A stretch of DNA of 64,000 nucleotides. It comes from an uncultured Collinsella sp. GTDB taxonomy: Bacteria > Actinomycetota > Coriobacteriia > Coriobacteriales > Coriobacteriaceae. A program made the translations under genes and the position numbers. Below are positions 51,662-59,616 of the stretch, piece after piece. The stretch lies in NCBI GenBank assembly GCA_900539035.1, contig UQAU01000009.1, forward strand, positions 1-64,000, given 5' to 3'. The notes below the pieces were generated by a model. That model was not told the origin of the DNA. It saw only the letters and a program-made list of their open reading frames with translations, and ran no database searches. Positions within the stretch are counted from its first letter, which is position 1; each line of letters starts with the position of its first letter.

Positions 51662-52624
51662 ATGTCCGAAACCGGTCTGCTGCCGGCATATCTGATCGTC
51701 GGTACCGACGGAGTCAAGCGCGATCACGCCGTCTCGCGTATGAAAGCGCGTCTGGAAAAGTCGGGTATGGTCGAGTTCAACCTCGACGAGCGCGACATGA
51801 CCAAGGACCCCGATATCGAGTCCATTATCGGATCGCTTAACACCTTTCCGATGGGTAGTGAGTTTCGCCTGGTAATCCTTGACGGCTGTTCAAAGCTCGC
51901 CAAGGCGGTCTCGGAGCCGCTCGTTGAGTATCTGGCAAGTCCCAACCCCACAACGGTCTGCCTCATCATCGCCGACTCGCTTGCCAAGAACACGCGCCTG
52001 TATAAGGCGATCGCCAAAATCGACAAGAAGGCCGTGATCGATTGCTCCGGCACTAAGCGCTGGGAGCTACCGCGCCGCGTGCAGCAGATGGCGACGCAGC
52101 ACGGCAAGTCGATCTCGACGGCGGCCGCCGAGGAGCTCGTCTCGCGTTCGGGTGAAAACACTCGCATGCTCGATAACGACTTGGCTAAGCTTGCCCAGAT
52201 GGTCGAGGCGCCCCAGATTGAGCTTGCCGACGTTGAGCGCTGGATTGTACGTACGGCCGAGGTTCAACCCTGGGACTTTCTCAATGCGGTCTCGGCCCGT
52301 GACATGCGACGTTCGCTCGAGCTCTTCAATCTACTGCCCGCCAAGAGCTATGTGTGGACTTACACATTGCTGTGCGGCCGCATCCGCGAGCTTATCGTCG
52401 CCAAGGCGCTCGATGCGCGCGGACAGGGTCGTGAACTGGCCGCAACACTTAAGCTCCAGTCCTGGCAGGTCAAGAATCACCTGACTTGGGCACGTCGCTT
52501 TTCAATGGCAGAGCTCGTTGCCGCGCTCGAGGGCGCGGTCGATGTGGAGCTCGCGCTGAAGGGTTCGGCCGATTCTCAGACCGCGCTTTTGCTCTGGATT
52601 ACGAACATCTTGAGAAAATCGTGA
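51662..52624 (+). CDS. holA: DNA polymerase III delta subunit
   Basis: 320 aa; the ATG 51662 has GGGAGGGGAG upstream. The delta subunit opens the sliding clamp in the clamp loader. AAA-like fold without a functional P-loop: LPAYLIVGTDGVKRDHAV, RLVILDGCSKLAKAVSEPLVEYLASPNPTTVCLIIA, then the C-terminal collar with ELVSRSGENTRMLDNDLAKLA. holA between comEC and rpsT is a widely conserved order. Confidence 0.94.
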   Translation: MSETGLLPAYLIVGTDGVKRDHAVSRMKARLEKSGMVEFNLDERDMTKDPDIESIIGSLNTFPMGSEFRLVILDGCSKLAKAVSEPLVEYLASPNPTTVCLIIADSLAKNTRLYKAIAKIDKKAVIDCSGTKRWELPRRVQQMATQHGKSISTAAAEELVSRSGENTRMLDNDLAKLAQMVEAPQIELADVERWIVRTAEVQPWDFLNAVSARDMRRSLELFNLLPAKSYVWTYTLLCGRIRELIVAKALDARGQGRELAATLKLQSWQVKNHLTWARRFSMAELVAALEGAVDVELALKGSADSQTALLLWITNILRKS

Positions 52625-52673
52625 TGATACCTGCCTATTTGACAAATTCGTTCTATCCCTTTGAGGGGGAGCG

Positions 52674-52682
52674 TGCTATAGT
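52674..52682 (+). promoter_or_regulatory. Extended -10 promoter of rpsT
   Basis: TGCTATAGT at 52674-52682, the same 9-mer as upstream of rpmB; no good -35. Leader about 70 nt. Confidence 0.5.
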
Positions 52683-52687
52683 AGGCG

Positions 52688-52735
52688 CTTGCATGACCTC
52701 ACCGTGTCTCAGAGGTGTCATACATTTTTTGCAAG
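52688..52735 (+). promoter_or_regulatory. rpsT leader hairpin with terminator-like T-run
   Basis: CTTGCA (52688-52693) can pair with TGCAAG (52730-52735); inside, TGACCTC (52694-52700) pairs with GAGGTGTCA (52712-52720) with a bulge. TTTTTT at 52725-52730 follows the inner stem. Suggests an autoregulatory leader of S20. Confidence 0.4.
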
Positions 52736-52757
52736 GAACTCGAAAGGAACTCCAGAA

Positions 52758-53024
52758 GTGGCAAACATCAAGTCTCAGAAGAAGCGTATCCGCACCAATG
52801 AGGCAGCTCGCATGCGTAACAAGGCTGTCAAGTCCGAGCTCAAGACGCTGACCAAGCACGTCCAGTCCGCCGTCGCCGAGGGCGACGCCGAGAAGGCCCA
52901 GGCTGCCCTCAAGACCGTCACCAAGCGTCTCGACATGGCTGCCGCCAAGCATGTTATCCACAAGAACCAGGCTTCCAACCGCAAGTCCGGTCTTGCCAAG
53001 CTCGTGAACAGCATCAACGCCTAA
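52758..53024 (+). CDS. rpsT: 30S ribosomal protein S20
   Basis: 88 aa from GTG 52758, reading M/VANIKSQKKRIRTNEAARMRNKAVKSELKTL; AAAGGA is 9 nt upstream. S20 binds 16S rRNA early in assembly. Lys/Arg/Ala-rich helical protein of normal size. A single-gene unit between extended -10 promoter and a strong terminator. Confidence 0.96.
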   Translation: MANIKSQKKRIRTNEAARMRNKAVKSELKTLTKHVQSAVAEGDAEKAQAALKTVTKRLDMAAAKHVIHKNQASNRKSGLAKLVNSINA

Positions 53025-53058
53025 GTTGTAAATTTCACACCACACAGATTACGCGCAT

Positions 53059-53095
53059 AAATGGAGCCTGTTTTATGGAACAGGCTCCATTTTTT
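53059..53095 (+). terminator. Rho-independent terminator after rpsT
   Basis: ATGGAGCCTGTT pairs with AACAGGCTCCAT around TTATGG; six T residues follow. Confidence 0.92.
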
Positions 53096-53107
53096 GTACC
53101 GCTCGGG

Positions 53108-53113
53108 TAAGAT
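53108..53113 (+). promoter_or_regulatory. -10 box of lepA, probably leaderless
   Basis: TAAGAT ends 7 nt before the lepA ATG, and no Shine-Dalgarno lies between the terminator and the start codon. The transcript would begin at the start codon. Confidence 0.45.
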
Positions 53114-53120
53114 AGTCCGC

Positions 53121-54932
53121 ATGAATACTTCAATTGACATTTCCCACATCCGCAACTTCTCGATTGTTGCGCACATCGACCATGGCAAGTCCACGATCAG
53201 TGACCGTATCCTCGAGCTCACCCATACCGTTGACGAGCGCGACATGGAGTCGCAGCTGCTCGACACTATGGATATCGAGCGCGAGCGCGGCATCACGATC
53301 AAGTCCAATGCCGTTCGCGTGTCCTATGACGCCGATGATGGCGAGACGTATCAGTTCAACCTGATCGATACGCCGGGCCACGTTGACTTTACCTACGAGG
53401 TCTCGCGTTCGCTGGCCGCCTGCGAGGGCGCGGTGCTCGTCGTCGATGCCACCCAGGGTGTCGAGGCACAGACCGTCTCCAACGCGACGCTCGCCATGAA
53501 CGCCAATCTGGACATTGTGCCGGCCATCAACAAGATCGACCTACCCTCGGCCCATCCCGACGAGGTTAAGACCGAGATAGAGGATGACTTGGCGATCCCT
53601 GCCGACGATGCCGTATGCGTATCGGGCAAGACCGGTGAGGGCATCCACGATTTGCTGGAGTCCATTGTCTTTTTGATCTCTCCGCCCAAGGGCGATGCGA
53701 ACGCGCCGCTCAAGGCACTCATCCTGGATTCGTACTTCGACGAGTATCGTGGCGTCGTCGCCACGGTGCGCGTCTTTGACGGCTCCATCAAAAAGGGCGA
53801 TACCTTGCGCATGATGCAGGCAAAGGGCGACTTTTTGGTCGATGGCGTGGGCGTCAAGCGTCCCGCCGAGACCCCGGTCGACTCGCTGACGGTCGGCGAG
53901 GTCGGATATGTGGTCACGGGCCTGAAGGACCCCGAAGCCGTTCGCGTGGGCGATACCCTCACGTGGGCGTCGAATCCCTGCCCCGAGCCGCTTCCCGGCT
54001 ACCGCGAGGCCAAGCCCATGGTCTATACGGGCCTGTTCCCGATCGATAACAAGGACTACGAGAACCTGCGTGACGCGCTCGATAAGCTGCACGTCAACGA
54101 CCCGTCGTTGGTGTGGGAGCCCGAGACCTCGGTGGCGCTCGGCTTTGGCTTCCGTGTGGGCTTCCTGGGCCTGCTGCACATGGAAGTCGTCAAGGAACGC
54201 CTGGAGCGCGAGTTCAATCTGGACCTCATTGCCACGAGCCCCTCGGTTGACTATCACGTCTACAAGACCGACGGCGAAATGATTGATGTCCGTAGCCCGC
54301 AGGATCTTCCTGAGGCCACGCGCATCGAGCGTATCGAGGAACCCTACCTCAAGGCTAAGATCATCTGCCCGCCCGAGTATACGGGTGCCGTCATGCAGCT
54401 CGCCATCGATCACCGCGGCGTCACGACCGACATGATCCACCTGACGAGCAAATCGGTCGAGATGCGCTTTGATATGCCGCTCGCCGAACTCATCTTGGAC
54501 TTCTTTGACCAGCTCAAGAGCCGTACCAAGGGCTATGCCTCGCTCGACTACGAGTTCAACGAGTACCGTCCCTCCGAGCTCGTTAAGCTCGATATCTTGC
54601 TTTCGGGCGACGAGGTGGACGCGCTGTCGTTTATCGTCCACAAGGACAAGGCCTATGGTCTGGCCCGTGGCCTATGCGACAAGCTTAAGGAGATCATCCC
54701 GCGTCAGCTGTTCGAGGTGCCCATCCAGGGTGCTATCGGCAACAAGATCATTGCCCGCTCCACCGTCAAGGCGCGTCGCAAGGACGTGCTTGCCAAGTGC
54801 TACGGCGGCGATATCTCGCGTAAGCGCAAGCTGCTCGAGAAGCAGAAAGAGGGCAAGAAGCGCATGAAGGCCATCGGCTCGGTCGAGGTCCCTCAGGAGG
54901 CCTTTATGGCGATCCTCAAGGTGGACGAGTAG
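53121..54932 (+). CDS. lepA: Elongation factor 4 (LepA)
   Basis: 603 aa from ATG 53121. A ribosomal GTPase that back-translocates or remodels stalled ribosomes. G1 AHIDHGKSTISDRI, G3 DTPGHVDF, G4 NKIDLP, EF-G-like domains and the LepA-specific C-terminal domain with IPRQLFEVPIQGAIGNKIIARSTVKARRKDVLAKCYGGDISRKRKLLEKQKEGKKRMK are complete. In-frame codons before the ATG overlap the rpsT terminator and are not used. Confidence 0.97.
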   Translation: MNTSIDISHIRNFSIVAHIDHGKSTISDRILELTHTVDERDMESQLLDTMDIERERGITIKSNAVRVSYDADDGETYQFNLIDTPGHVDFTYEVSRSLAACEGAVLVVDATQGVEAQTVSNATLAMNANLDIVPAINKIDLPSAHPDEVKTEIEDDLAIPADDAVCVSGKTGEGIHDLLESIVFLISPPKGDANAPLKALILDSYFDEYRGVVATVRVFDGSIKKGDTLRMMQAKGDFLVDGVGVKRPAETPVDSLTVGEVGYVVTGLKDPEAVRVGDTLTWASNPCPEPLPGYREAKPMVYTGLFPIDNKDYENLRDALDKLHVNDPSLVWEPETSVALGFGFRVGFLGLLHMEVVKERLEREFNLDLIATSPSVDYHVYKTDGEMIDVRSPQDLPEATRIERIEEPYLKAKIICPPEYTGAVMQLAIDHRGVTTDMIHLTSKSVEMRFDMPLAELILDFFDQLKSRTKGYASLDYEFNEYRPSELVKLDILLSGDEVDALSFIVHKDKAYGLARGLCDKLKEIIPRQLFEVPIQGAIGNKIIARSTVKARRKDVLAKCYGGDISRKRKLLEKQKEGKKRMKAIGSVEVPQEAFMAILKVDE

Positions 54933-54936
54933 GTCT

Positions 54937-55980
54937 ATGGCGCTTTCCGAATACAGCAAGCGGCTGCTGGGCGCCTATGCCGAGCAGCCGTTCCTTATGG
55001 CTCCCATGGCGGGTGTGACCGACCCTGCCTACCGCATCATGTGTCGCCGCCGCGGTGCCAACCTTGCCTACAGCGAGATGGTGAGCGTGGCGGGCCTTGC
55101 CTATGCCAGCAACAAGACCTGGCGCCTGGTGCTACCGGCCGACGAGGAGCAGCAGATTTGCGTGCAGCTCTTTGGCTCCAAGCCCGATCAGTTTGCGAGT
55201 GCCGTCGCCGCCGTCGAGGAGCGTGTGGGCGATCGCCTGTCGCTCATCGATATCAACATGGCCTGTCCTGCCCGCAAGGTTGTCACCAAGGGCGAGGGCT
55301 CGGCGCTCATGCGCACGCCCGACCTGGCGGAGAAGATCGTCGAGGCCACGGTGGGCGCGGCGCACGTGCCCGTGACCGTAAAGATCCGCAAGGGCTTTTA
55401 TGCCGAGGACCGTAATGCCGCGACGTTTGCCCAGATGCTCGAAGGCGCCGGTGCCGCCGCAGTCGCCGTGCATGGTCGTTGCGCCACGCAGCTCTACACG
55501 GGCCAGGCCGATTGGTCGGTCGTCGATGAGGTGGCCGATGCCGTCGAGATTCCCGTGATCGGTTCGGGCGATGTGTTCTCGGCCGAGGACGCTGCTGAGC
55601 ATCTGCAAGGCTCGGGTGCCAGCGCGGTGTTTATCGCGCGCGGCATCTACGGCAATCCGTGGGTGTTCGGCGATGCTCGCGCCCTTGCGCTCGATGGCAC
55701 GTCGGTGCCGGCGCGCAGCTCCGTCGAGCGCCTGGACGCCCTGCGTGAGCACCTAACGCTGACGCATGAGCTCCTGCCGCTCATGTCGCGTGCCCGCACG
55801 TACGCAAGCTGGTACTTAAAAGGCATGCCCCATGCCGCCGCTTGGCGTGCCCATGTGGTGCGCTGTTCCAGTTACGAGGAGTTTATGGCGCTGGTCGATG
55901 AGATCGAGCGCGATGTGGTGGCCTGCGAGGCTGCCCTTGCCGCCGGCGAATCGGTGCCTCCTCATCCGCTGGAGGCTTAA
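54937..55980 (+). CDS. dusB: tRNA-dihydrouridine synthase (DusB-like)
   Basis: 347 aa, 4 bp after lepA. FMN-dependent reduction of uridines in tRNA. Barrel motifs FLMAPMAGVTDPAYRIMCRRRGANLAYSEMVS, QLFGSKPDQFA, DINMACPARKVVTKGEGSALM with the catalytic Cys, VTVKIRKGF and HGRCATQLYTGQADW. GSGDVFSAEDAA binds flavin phosphate. The Dus family is certain; subtype B is the best fit. Confidence 0.93.
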   Translation: MALSEYSKRLLGAYAEQPFLMAPMAGVTDPAYRIMCRRRGANLAYSEMVSVAGLAYASNKTWRLVLPADEEQQICVQLFGSKPDQFASAVAAVEERVGDRLSLIDINMACPARKVVTKGEGSALMRTPDLAEKIVEATVGAAHVPVTVKIRKGFYAEDRNAATFAQMLEGAGAAAVAVHGRCATQLYTGQADWSVVDEVADAVEIPVIGSGDVFSAEDAAEHLQGSGASAVFIARGIYGNPWVFGDARALALDGTSVPARSSVERLDALREHLTLTHELLPLMSRARTYASWYLKGMPHAAAWRAHVVRCSSYEEFMALVDEIERDVVACEAALAAGESVPPHPLEA

Positions 55981-55982
55981 GG

Positions 55983-57215
55983 GTGGCCGTTACCGCGCTG
56001 TACGTGCACGTGCCGTTCTGTGCCCAAAAGTGCCGCTACTGCGACTTCGACTCGCGCAGCTTTGCTTCGTGTGATTTGGATGCCGCGCTCGATGCCTATT
56101 TTGAGCAGTTGTACGCGCGCCTCGATGCTTTTGGCAAGGCTGGGGCCCTTGACCAGATCCGCACCGTCTATGTTGGCGGCGGTACGCCGTCGCTGGCGGG
56201 GGAGCGCCTGGTGGAGCTGGCGCGGCGTATTCGTGCGTGGTGCGCCCCCGTTGAGTTTACCTGCGAGGCCAATCCCGAGTCGCTGACCGCCGAGCTTGCC
56301 ACTGCACTTGCCGAGGTTGGTGTCACACGCGTCTCTCTGGGCGTGCAAACGCTCGATAACACCGAACTTACTGCCATCGGCCGTATTCACGATGCCGATC
56401 GGGCGCTCGCTGCCATCGCGACGGTCAAGAACGCTGGGCTTGACGTGTCGTGCGACCTTATGTGCGGACTTCCCGGGCAGACCGCAGTGAGTTGGAAGCG
56501 CACGCTCGATGGCGTGCTGGCGGCGGCTCCGCATCATGTGTCGGTCTACCCGCTCACGCTTGAGGAGGGGACGCCCCTTTATCGCATGGCGTGCCGCGAC
56601 GAGTCGCTCGAGCCCGACGAGGATTTTCAGGCTTCGTGCATGGACGCGGCGCGTGAGCGCCTGGGTGCCGTCGGCTATCACCCGTATGAGGTGGCGAGCT
56701 ACGCGCTCGACGGCCATGAGTGCGCCCATAACATTGCCTACTGGACCGGACGGGGCTACCTGGGCCTGGGTCGTTCTGCCGCGGGCATGCTCGACGCCGA
56801 GGATTTCGACCGTCTTGCAGGTTTGTTCCCCGGCGTGTCTTCTCGAGGCGATGCGTACCGCGTGCGTCTGGTGCAACGTGACGATGACGCGACGGCGTTC
56901 GAGGCCGAATATCTCTCGCAGCGCGAGGCTGCGGCCGAAGACCTGATGCTCGCTTGTCGCATGACGCGCGGTGTCGCGTCCGACCTTTTGGTTCGCGCGG
57001 CTCGTGTCATCCCGGCCGATGAGCTGGTAGCTGCCTGCGATCGCGCGCTCGAATTGGGTCTTGCCACTTGGGTGCCCGAGACGCTCGGAGTCCATGAGGG
57101 ACCCTTCACTTCGGCAGATGTCATCGCGGGCCATGTTCGAGCTCGTTTAGCGCCGACACACCTGGGCTGGCTCGATGGAAATGTTCTGTTCGAGCTGTTT
57201 TGGGATCTAGCTTAG
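55983..57215 (+). CDS. hemW: Heme chaperone HemW (radical SAM, HemN-like)
   Basis: 410 aa from GTG 55983. Radical SAM motif FCAQKCRYCDF (CxxxCxxC) is near residue 14, preceded by ALYVHVPFC; VGGGTPSL and RVSLGVQTLDN follow. The lepA-hemW order is widespread in Gram-positive bacteria. HemW proteins carry heme to target proteins and are often misnamed coproporphyrinogen oxidase; the N-terminal form seen here matches HemW, not HemN. Confidence 0.93.
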   Translation: MAVTALYVHVPFCAQKCRYCDFDSRSFASCDLDAALDAYFEQLYARLDAFGKAGALDQIRTVYVGGGTPSLAGERLVELARRIRAWCAPVEFTCEANPESLTAELATALAEVGVTRVSLGVQTLDNTELTAIGRIHDADRALAAIATVKNAGLDVSCDLMCGLPGQTAVSWKRTLDGVLAAAPHHVSVYPLTLEEGTPLYRMACRDESLEPDEDFQASCMDAARERLGAVGYHPYEVASYALDGHECAHNIAYWTGRGYLGLGRSAAGMLDAEDFDRLAGLFPGVSSRGDAYRVRLVQRDDDATAFEAEYLSQREAAAEDLMLACRMTRGVASDLLVRAARVIPADELVAACDRALELGLATWVPETLGVHEGPFTSADVIAGHVRARLAPTHLGWLDGNVLFELFWDLA

Positions 57216-57225
57216 GCCGCTCGGG

Positions 57226-57231
57226 TAGAAT
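57226..57231 (+). promoter_or_regulatory. Possible -10 box before the DnaJ-like membrane gene
   Basis: TAGAAT in GGGTAGAAT, with a weak TTGGGA 20 bp upstream. No CIRCE inverted repeat is seen. Confidence 0.3.
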
Positions 57232-57273
57232 TACCGGAATATATACGCTGCTGTGAGCAGGAGGTTGCCGCGC

Positions 57274-58377
57274 ATGGCGACGATGAACGAAAAAGATTAC
57301 TACGAGATTCTGGGTGTCTCCAAGGACGCCACCTCGCGTGATATTCAAAAGGCCTTTCAGCAAAAGGCCCGCAAGCTCCATCCGGACGTCAACAAAGAGC
57401 CGGATGCCGAGGAAAAGTTTAAAGAGGTTTCCGAGGCCTACGCCGTGCTTTCGGATGAGCAAAAACGTGCGCGCTACGACGCCATGCGTTCTGGCAATCC
57501 CTTTGCCGGTGCTCCTACGGCTTCGCCCTATGGTGGCGGCTACGCCGGCAACACGGGCTATGGCAATCCCTTTGAGGGCGGCTTTCCCTTTGGTGGCGCC
57601 TGGGGCCAGCAGCGTCGCGGCCAGGCTGCCTACAATCCCGAGAACGGCGCCAACGTGGTCGTCGATATCAAACTGGACGCCAAGGAGGCCAAGGGCGGTG
57701 CCCGCAAGACCGTCCGCTATACGCGTTTCGATACGTGCGGACATTGCGGCGGCTCGGGCTCCGTTTCGTCTGAGCATGCCCATACCTGCCCGAGCTGCGG
57801 TGGCCGCGGCCACATCGACGTCGACCTGTCCTTCCTGTTTGGTGCGGGCACGTTCCAGTCGGTCTGCCCCGAGTGCGGCGGTTCCGGTAAGGTCGTGGCC
57901 GACCCCTGCCCTGATTGCGGTGGCAGCGGTCGTACTCGCGTAACCTCCGAGCAGACGATTGAGTTTCCTGCCGGCACGCACGATGGCGATGAGGTCCGCA
58001 TTGGCGGCATGGGTCATGCTGGCACCAACGGTGCCGCGGGCGGCGACCTGGTCGGTCGCGCTCATGTTGAGGCCGAGCGCTTGGAAGGCAAAGCTCGTAC
58101 CGGTTTTTACCTGATGGGCATCGTGGCGCCGTTTTTGGTGCTTTCGGCCATTTCGGGTGTGTTCTCGGCCTTTGCCGTGATGTGCTTTATTCCGTTTACC
58201 ATGGGCCTGTTCATGGTGCTTTCGGACGGTGTGCTTCATCGCAGCCTGCTGTGGTGGAAGCGCGGTGCGATGCAGTTTGCCAACGGTTTTGCCAACGGCT
58301 TCATGTTCGCTCTCGTGTCGGTTTGGTTTGCGAGCTGCTCGCAACGGGCCATGCTTTCGCCCTACGCAATGCAATAA
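57274..58377 (+). CDS. DnaJ-like protein with zinc fingers and C-terminal membrane segments
   Basis: 367 aa; ATG 57274 is 10 nt after AGGAGG. A J domain (KDYYEILGVSKDATSRDIQKAF, HPD at LHPDV) should stimulate DnaK. A Gly/Phe-rich linker follows, then four zinc repeats (CGHCGGSG, CPSCGGRG, CPECGGSG, CPDCGGSG). After the beginning of the substrate-binding domain (GGDLVGRAHVEAER) the usual C-terminus is absent and hydrophobic helices appear (GFYLMGIVAPFLVLSAISGVF, AVMCFIPFTMGLFMVLSDGVL and a third near ANGFMFALVSVWFASC). This is not a frameshift, as the frame continues without stop. A canonical dnaJ follows 81 bp downstream. Confidence 0.88.
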   Translation: MATMNEKDYYEILGVSKDATSRDIQKAFQQKARKLHPDVNKEPDAEEKFKEVSEAYAVLSDEQKRARYDAMRSGNPFAGAPTASPYGGGYAGNTGYGNPFEGGFPFGGAWGQQRRGQAAYNPENGANVVVDIKLDAKEAKGGARKTVRYTRFDTCGHCGGSGSVSSEHAHTCPSCGGRGHIDVDLSFLFGAGTFQSVCPECGGSGKVVADPCPDCGGSGRTRVTSEQTIEFPAGTHDGDEVRIGGMGHAGTNGAAGGDLVGRAHVEAERLEGKARTGFYLMGIVAPFLVLSAISGVFSAFAVMCFIPFTMGLFMVLSDGVLHRSLLWWKRGAMQFANGFANGFMFALVSVWFASCSQRAMLSPYAMQ

Positions 58378-58458
58378 CATCTAGCCCTCTGTTTGCGGCC
58401 GGCCCAGCTTGGGTATAGGACGCACTGTGACAATAATGAAAGTCGGAAGGATTCGGTC

Positions 58459-59607
58459 GTGTCGGAAAATAGGGATTACTACGAGGTACTTGGCGTCGAC
58501 AAGGATGCCGATGCGCGGACGATTAAGCGCGCGTTTCTAAAGAAGGCCCGTACCGTACACCCGGACGTTTCGGACGACCCCGAGGCCGAGGCCAAGTTCA
58601 AGGAGCTCAACGAGGCCTATTCCGTTCTTTCCGATGAGCAGAAGCGTGCTAACTACGACCGTTACGGCACTGCCGAAGGCCCTGGTGGTTCGGGCTACGT
58701 CGATATCAACGATATTTTTGGTGGCATGGGCATGGACGACTTGTTCTCGTCGTTCTTTGGCGGCGGTGCCGGCGGTGGCGCCCGCAGCCGTCGTGAGCGT
58801 CGTCGCGGACGTGATATGGCCATCTCGCTTTCGGTGACGCTCGAGGAGGCGGCGCTCGGCTGCAAAAAGACGATCAGCTATGACCGCCTTGCTCCTTGCG
58901 AGGACTGCAACGGCACCGGTAGGGCAGAGGGCGCACAGGAAAAGCAGTGCGGCCGCTGCCACGGCACGGGCTACGTCACGACGGTTCAGCGTTCGTTCCT
59001 TGGCCAGGTTCAGTCCTCTTCGCCTTGCCCCGACTGCCATGGCGAGGGCACGGTCATCGACCATCCCTGCGAGACCTGCGACGGTCAGGGTCGCACGCCT
59101 TCGCACGAAAAGATCGACATCGATATTCCCGCCGGCGTTTCGACTGGTCGCCAGCTGCGTGTGAGCGGCTTTGGCGAGGCCGGCCTTCGCGGCGAGCCTT
59201 CGGGCGACCTGATTGTCAACGTGCGCGTTGCCGACCACGAGCGCTTTAAGCGCAACGGCGACGACCTGTACCTGGTGAGCGATATCTCGATTGCGCAGGC
59301 TGCGCTCGGCTGCGAGATCGAGGTCGAGGGCATTATGCCCGACGAGGTCGTTAAGGTGACGGTTCCCGCCGGCGCCCAGTACGGTGACACCGTGAGCGTC
59401 AATAATTACGGCATGCCGCGCATTGGCGGTGGCGGTTCGCGTGGCCGCCTGATCGTGCAGCTGCGCATGGTTGTTCCCACCAATCTTTCCAATAAGCAGC
59501 GCGAGCTGCTCCGTGCTTTTGCCGATGAGATGGGCGATGACGTCGCTTCCGGTAAGAAGTCGGTGACCGACCGTATCAAGAGTGCCCTCGACGATATCCT
59601 CGATTAA
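58459..59607 (+). CDS. dnaJ: Chaperone DnaJ
   Basis: 382 aa from GTG 58459 with GGAAGG 8 nt upstream. J domain with HPD (TVHPDV), short Gly-rich linker, four zinc repeats (CEDCNGTG, CGRCHGTG, CPDCHGEG, CETCDGQG) and complete C-terminal domains (GDLIVNVRVADHERFKRNGDDL, LGCEIEVEGIMPDEVVKVTVPAG). Co-chaperone of DnaK. No dnaK, grpE or hrcA lies close by, so this copy is separate from a dnaK operon. Confidence 0.96.
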   Translation: MSENRDYYEVLGVDKDADARTIKRAFLKKARTVHPDVSDDPEAEAKFKELNEAYSVLSDEQKRANYDRYGTAEGPGGSGYVDINDIFGGMGMDDLFSSFFGGGAGGGARSRRERRRGRDMAISLSVTLEEAALGCKKTISYDRLAPCEDCNGTGRAEGAQEKQCGRCHGTGYVTTVQRSFLGQVQSSSPCPDCHGEGTVIDHPCETCDGQGRTPSHEKIDIDIPAGVSTGRQLRVSGFGEAGLRGEPSGDLIVNVRVADHERFKRNGDDLYLVSDISIAQAALGCEIEVEGIMPDEVVKVTVPAGAQYGDTVSVNNYGMPRIGGGGSRGRLIVQLRMVVPTNLSNKQRELLRAFADEMGDDVASGKKSVTDRIKSALDDILD

Positions 59608-59616
59608 GGAGCCCGC

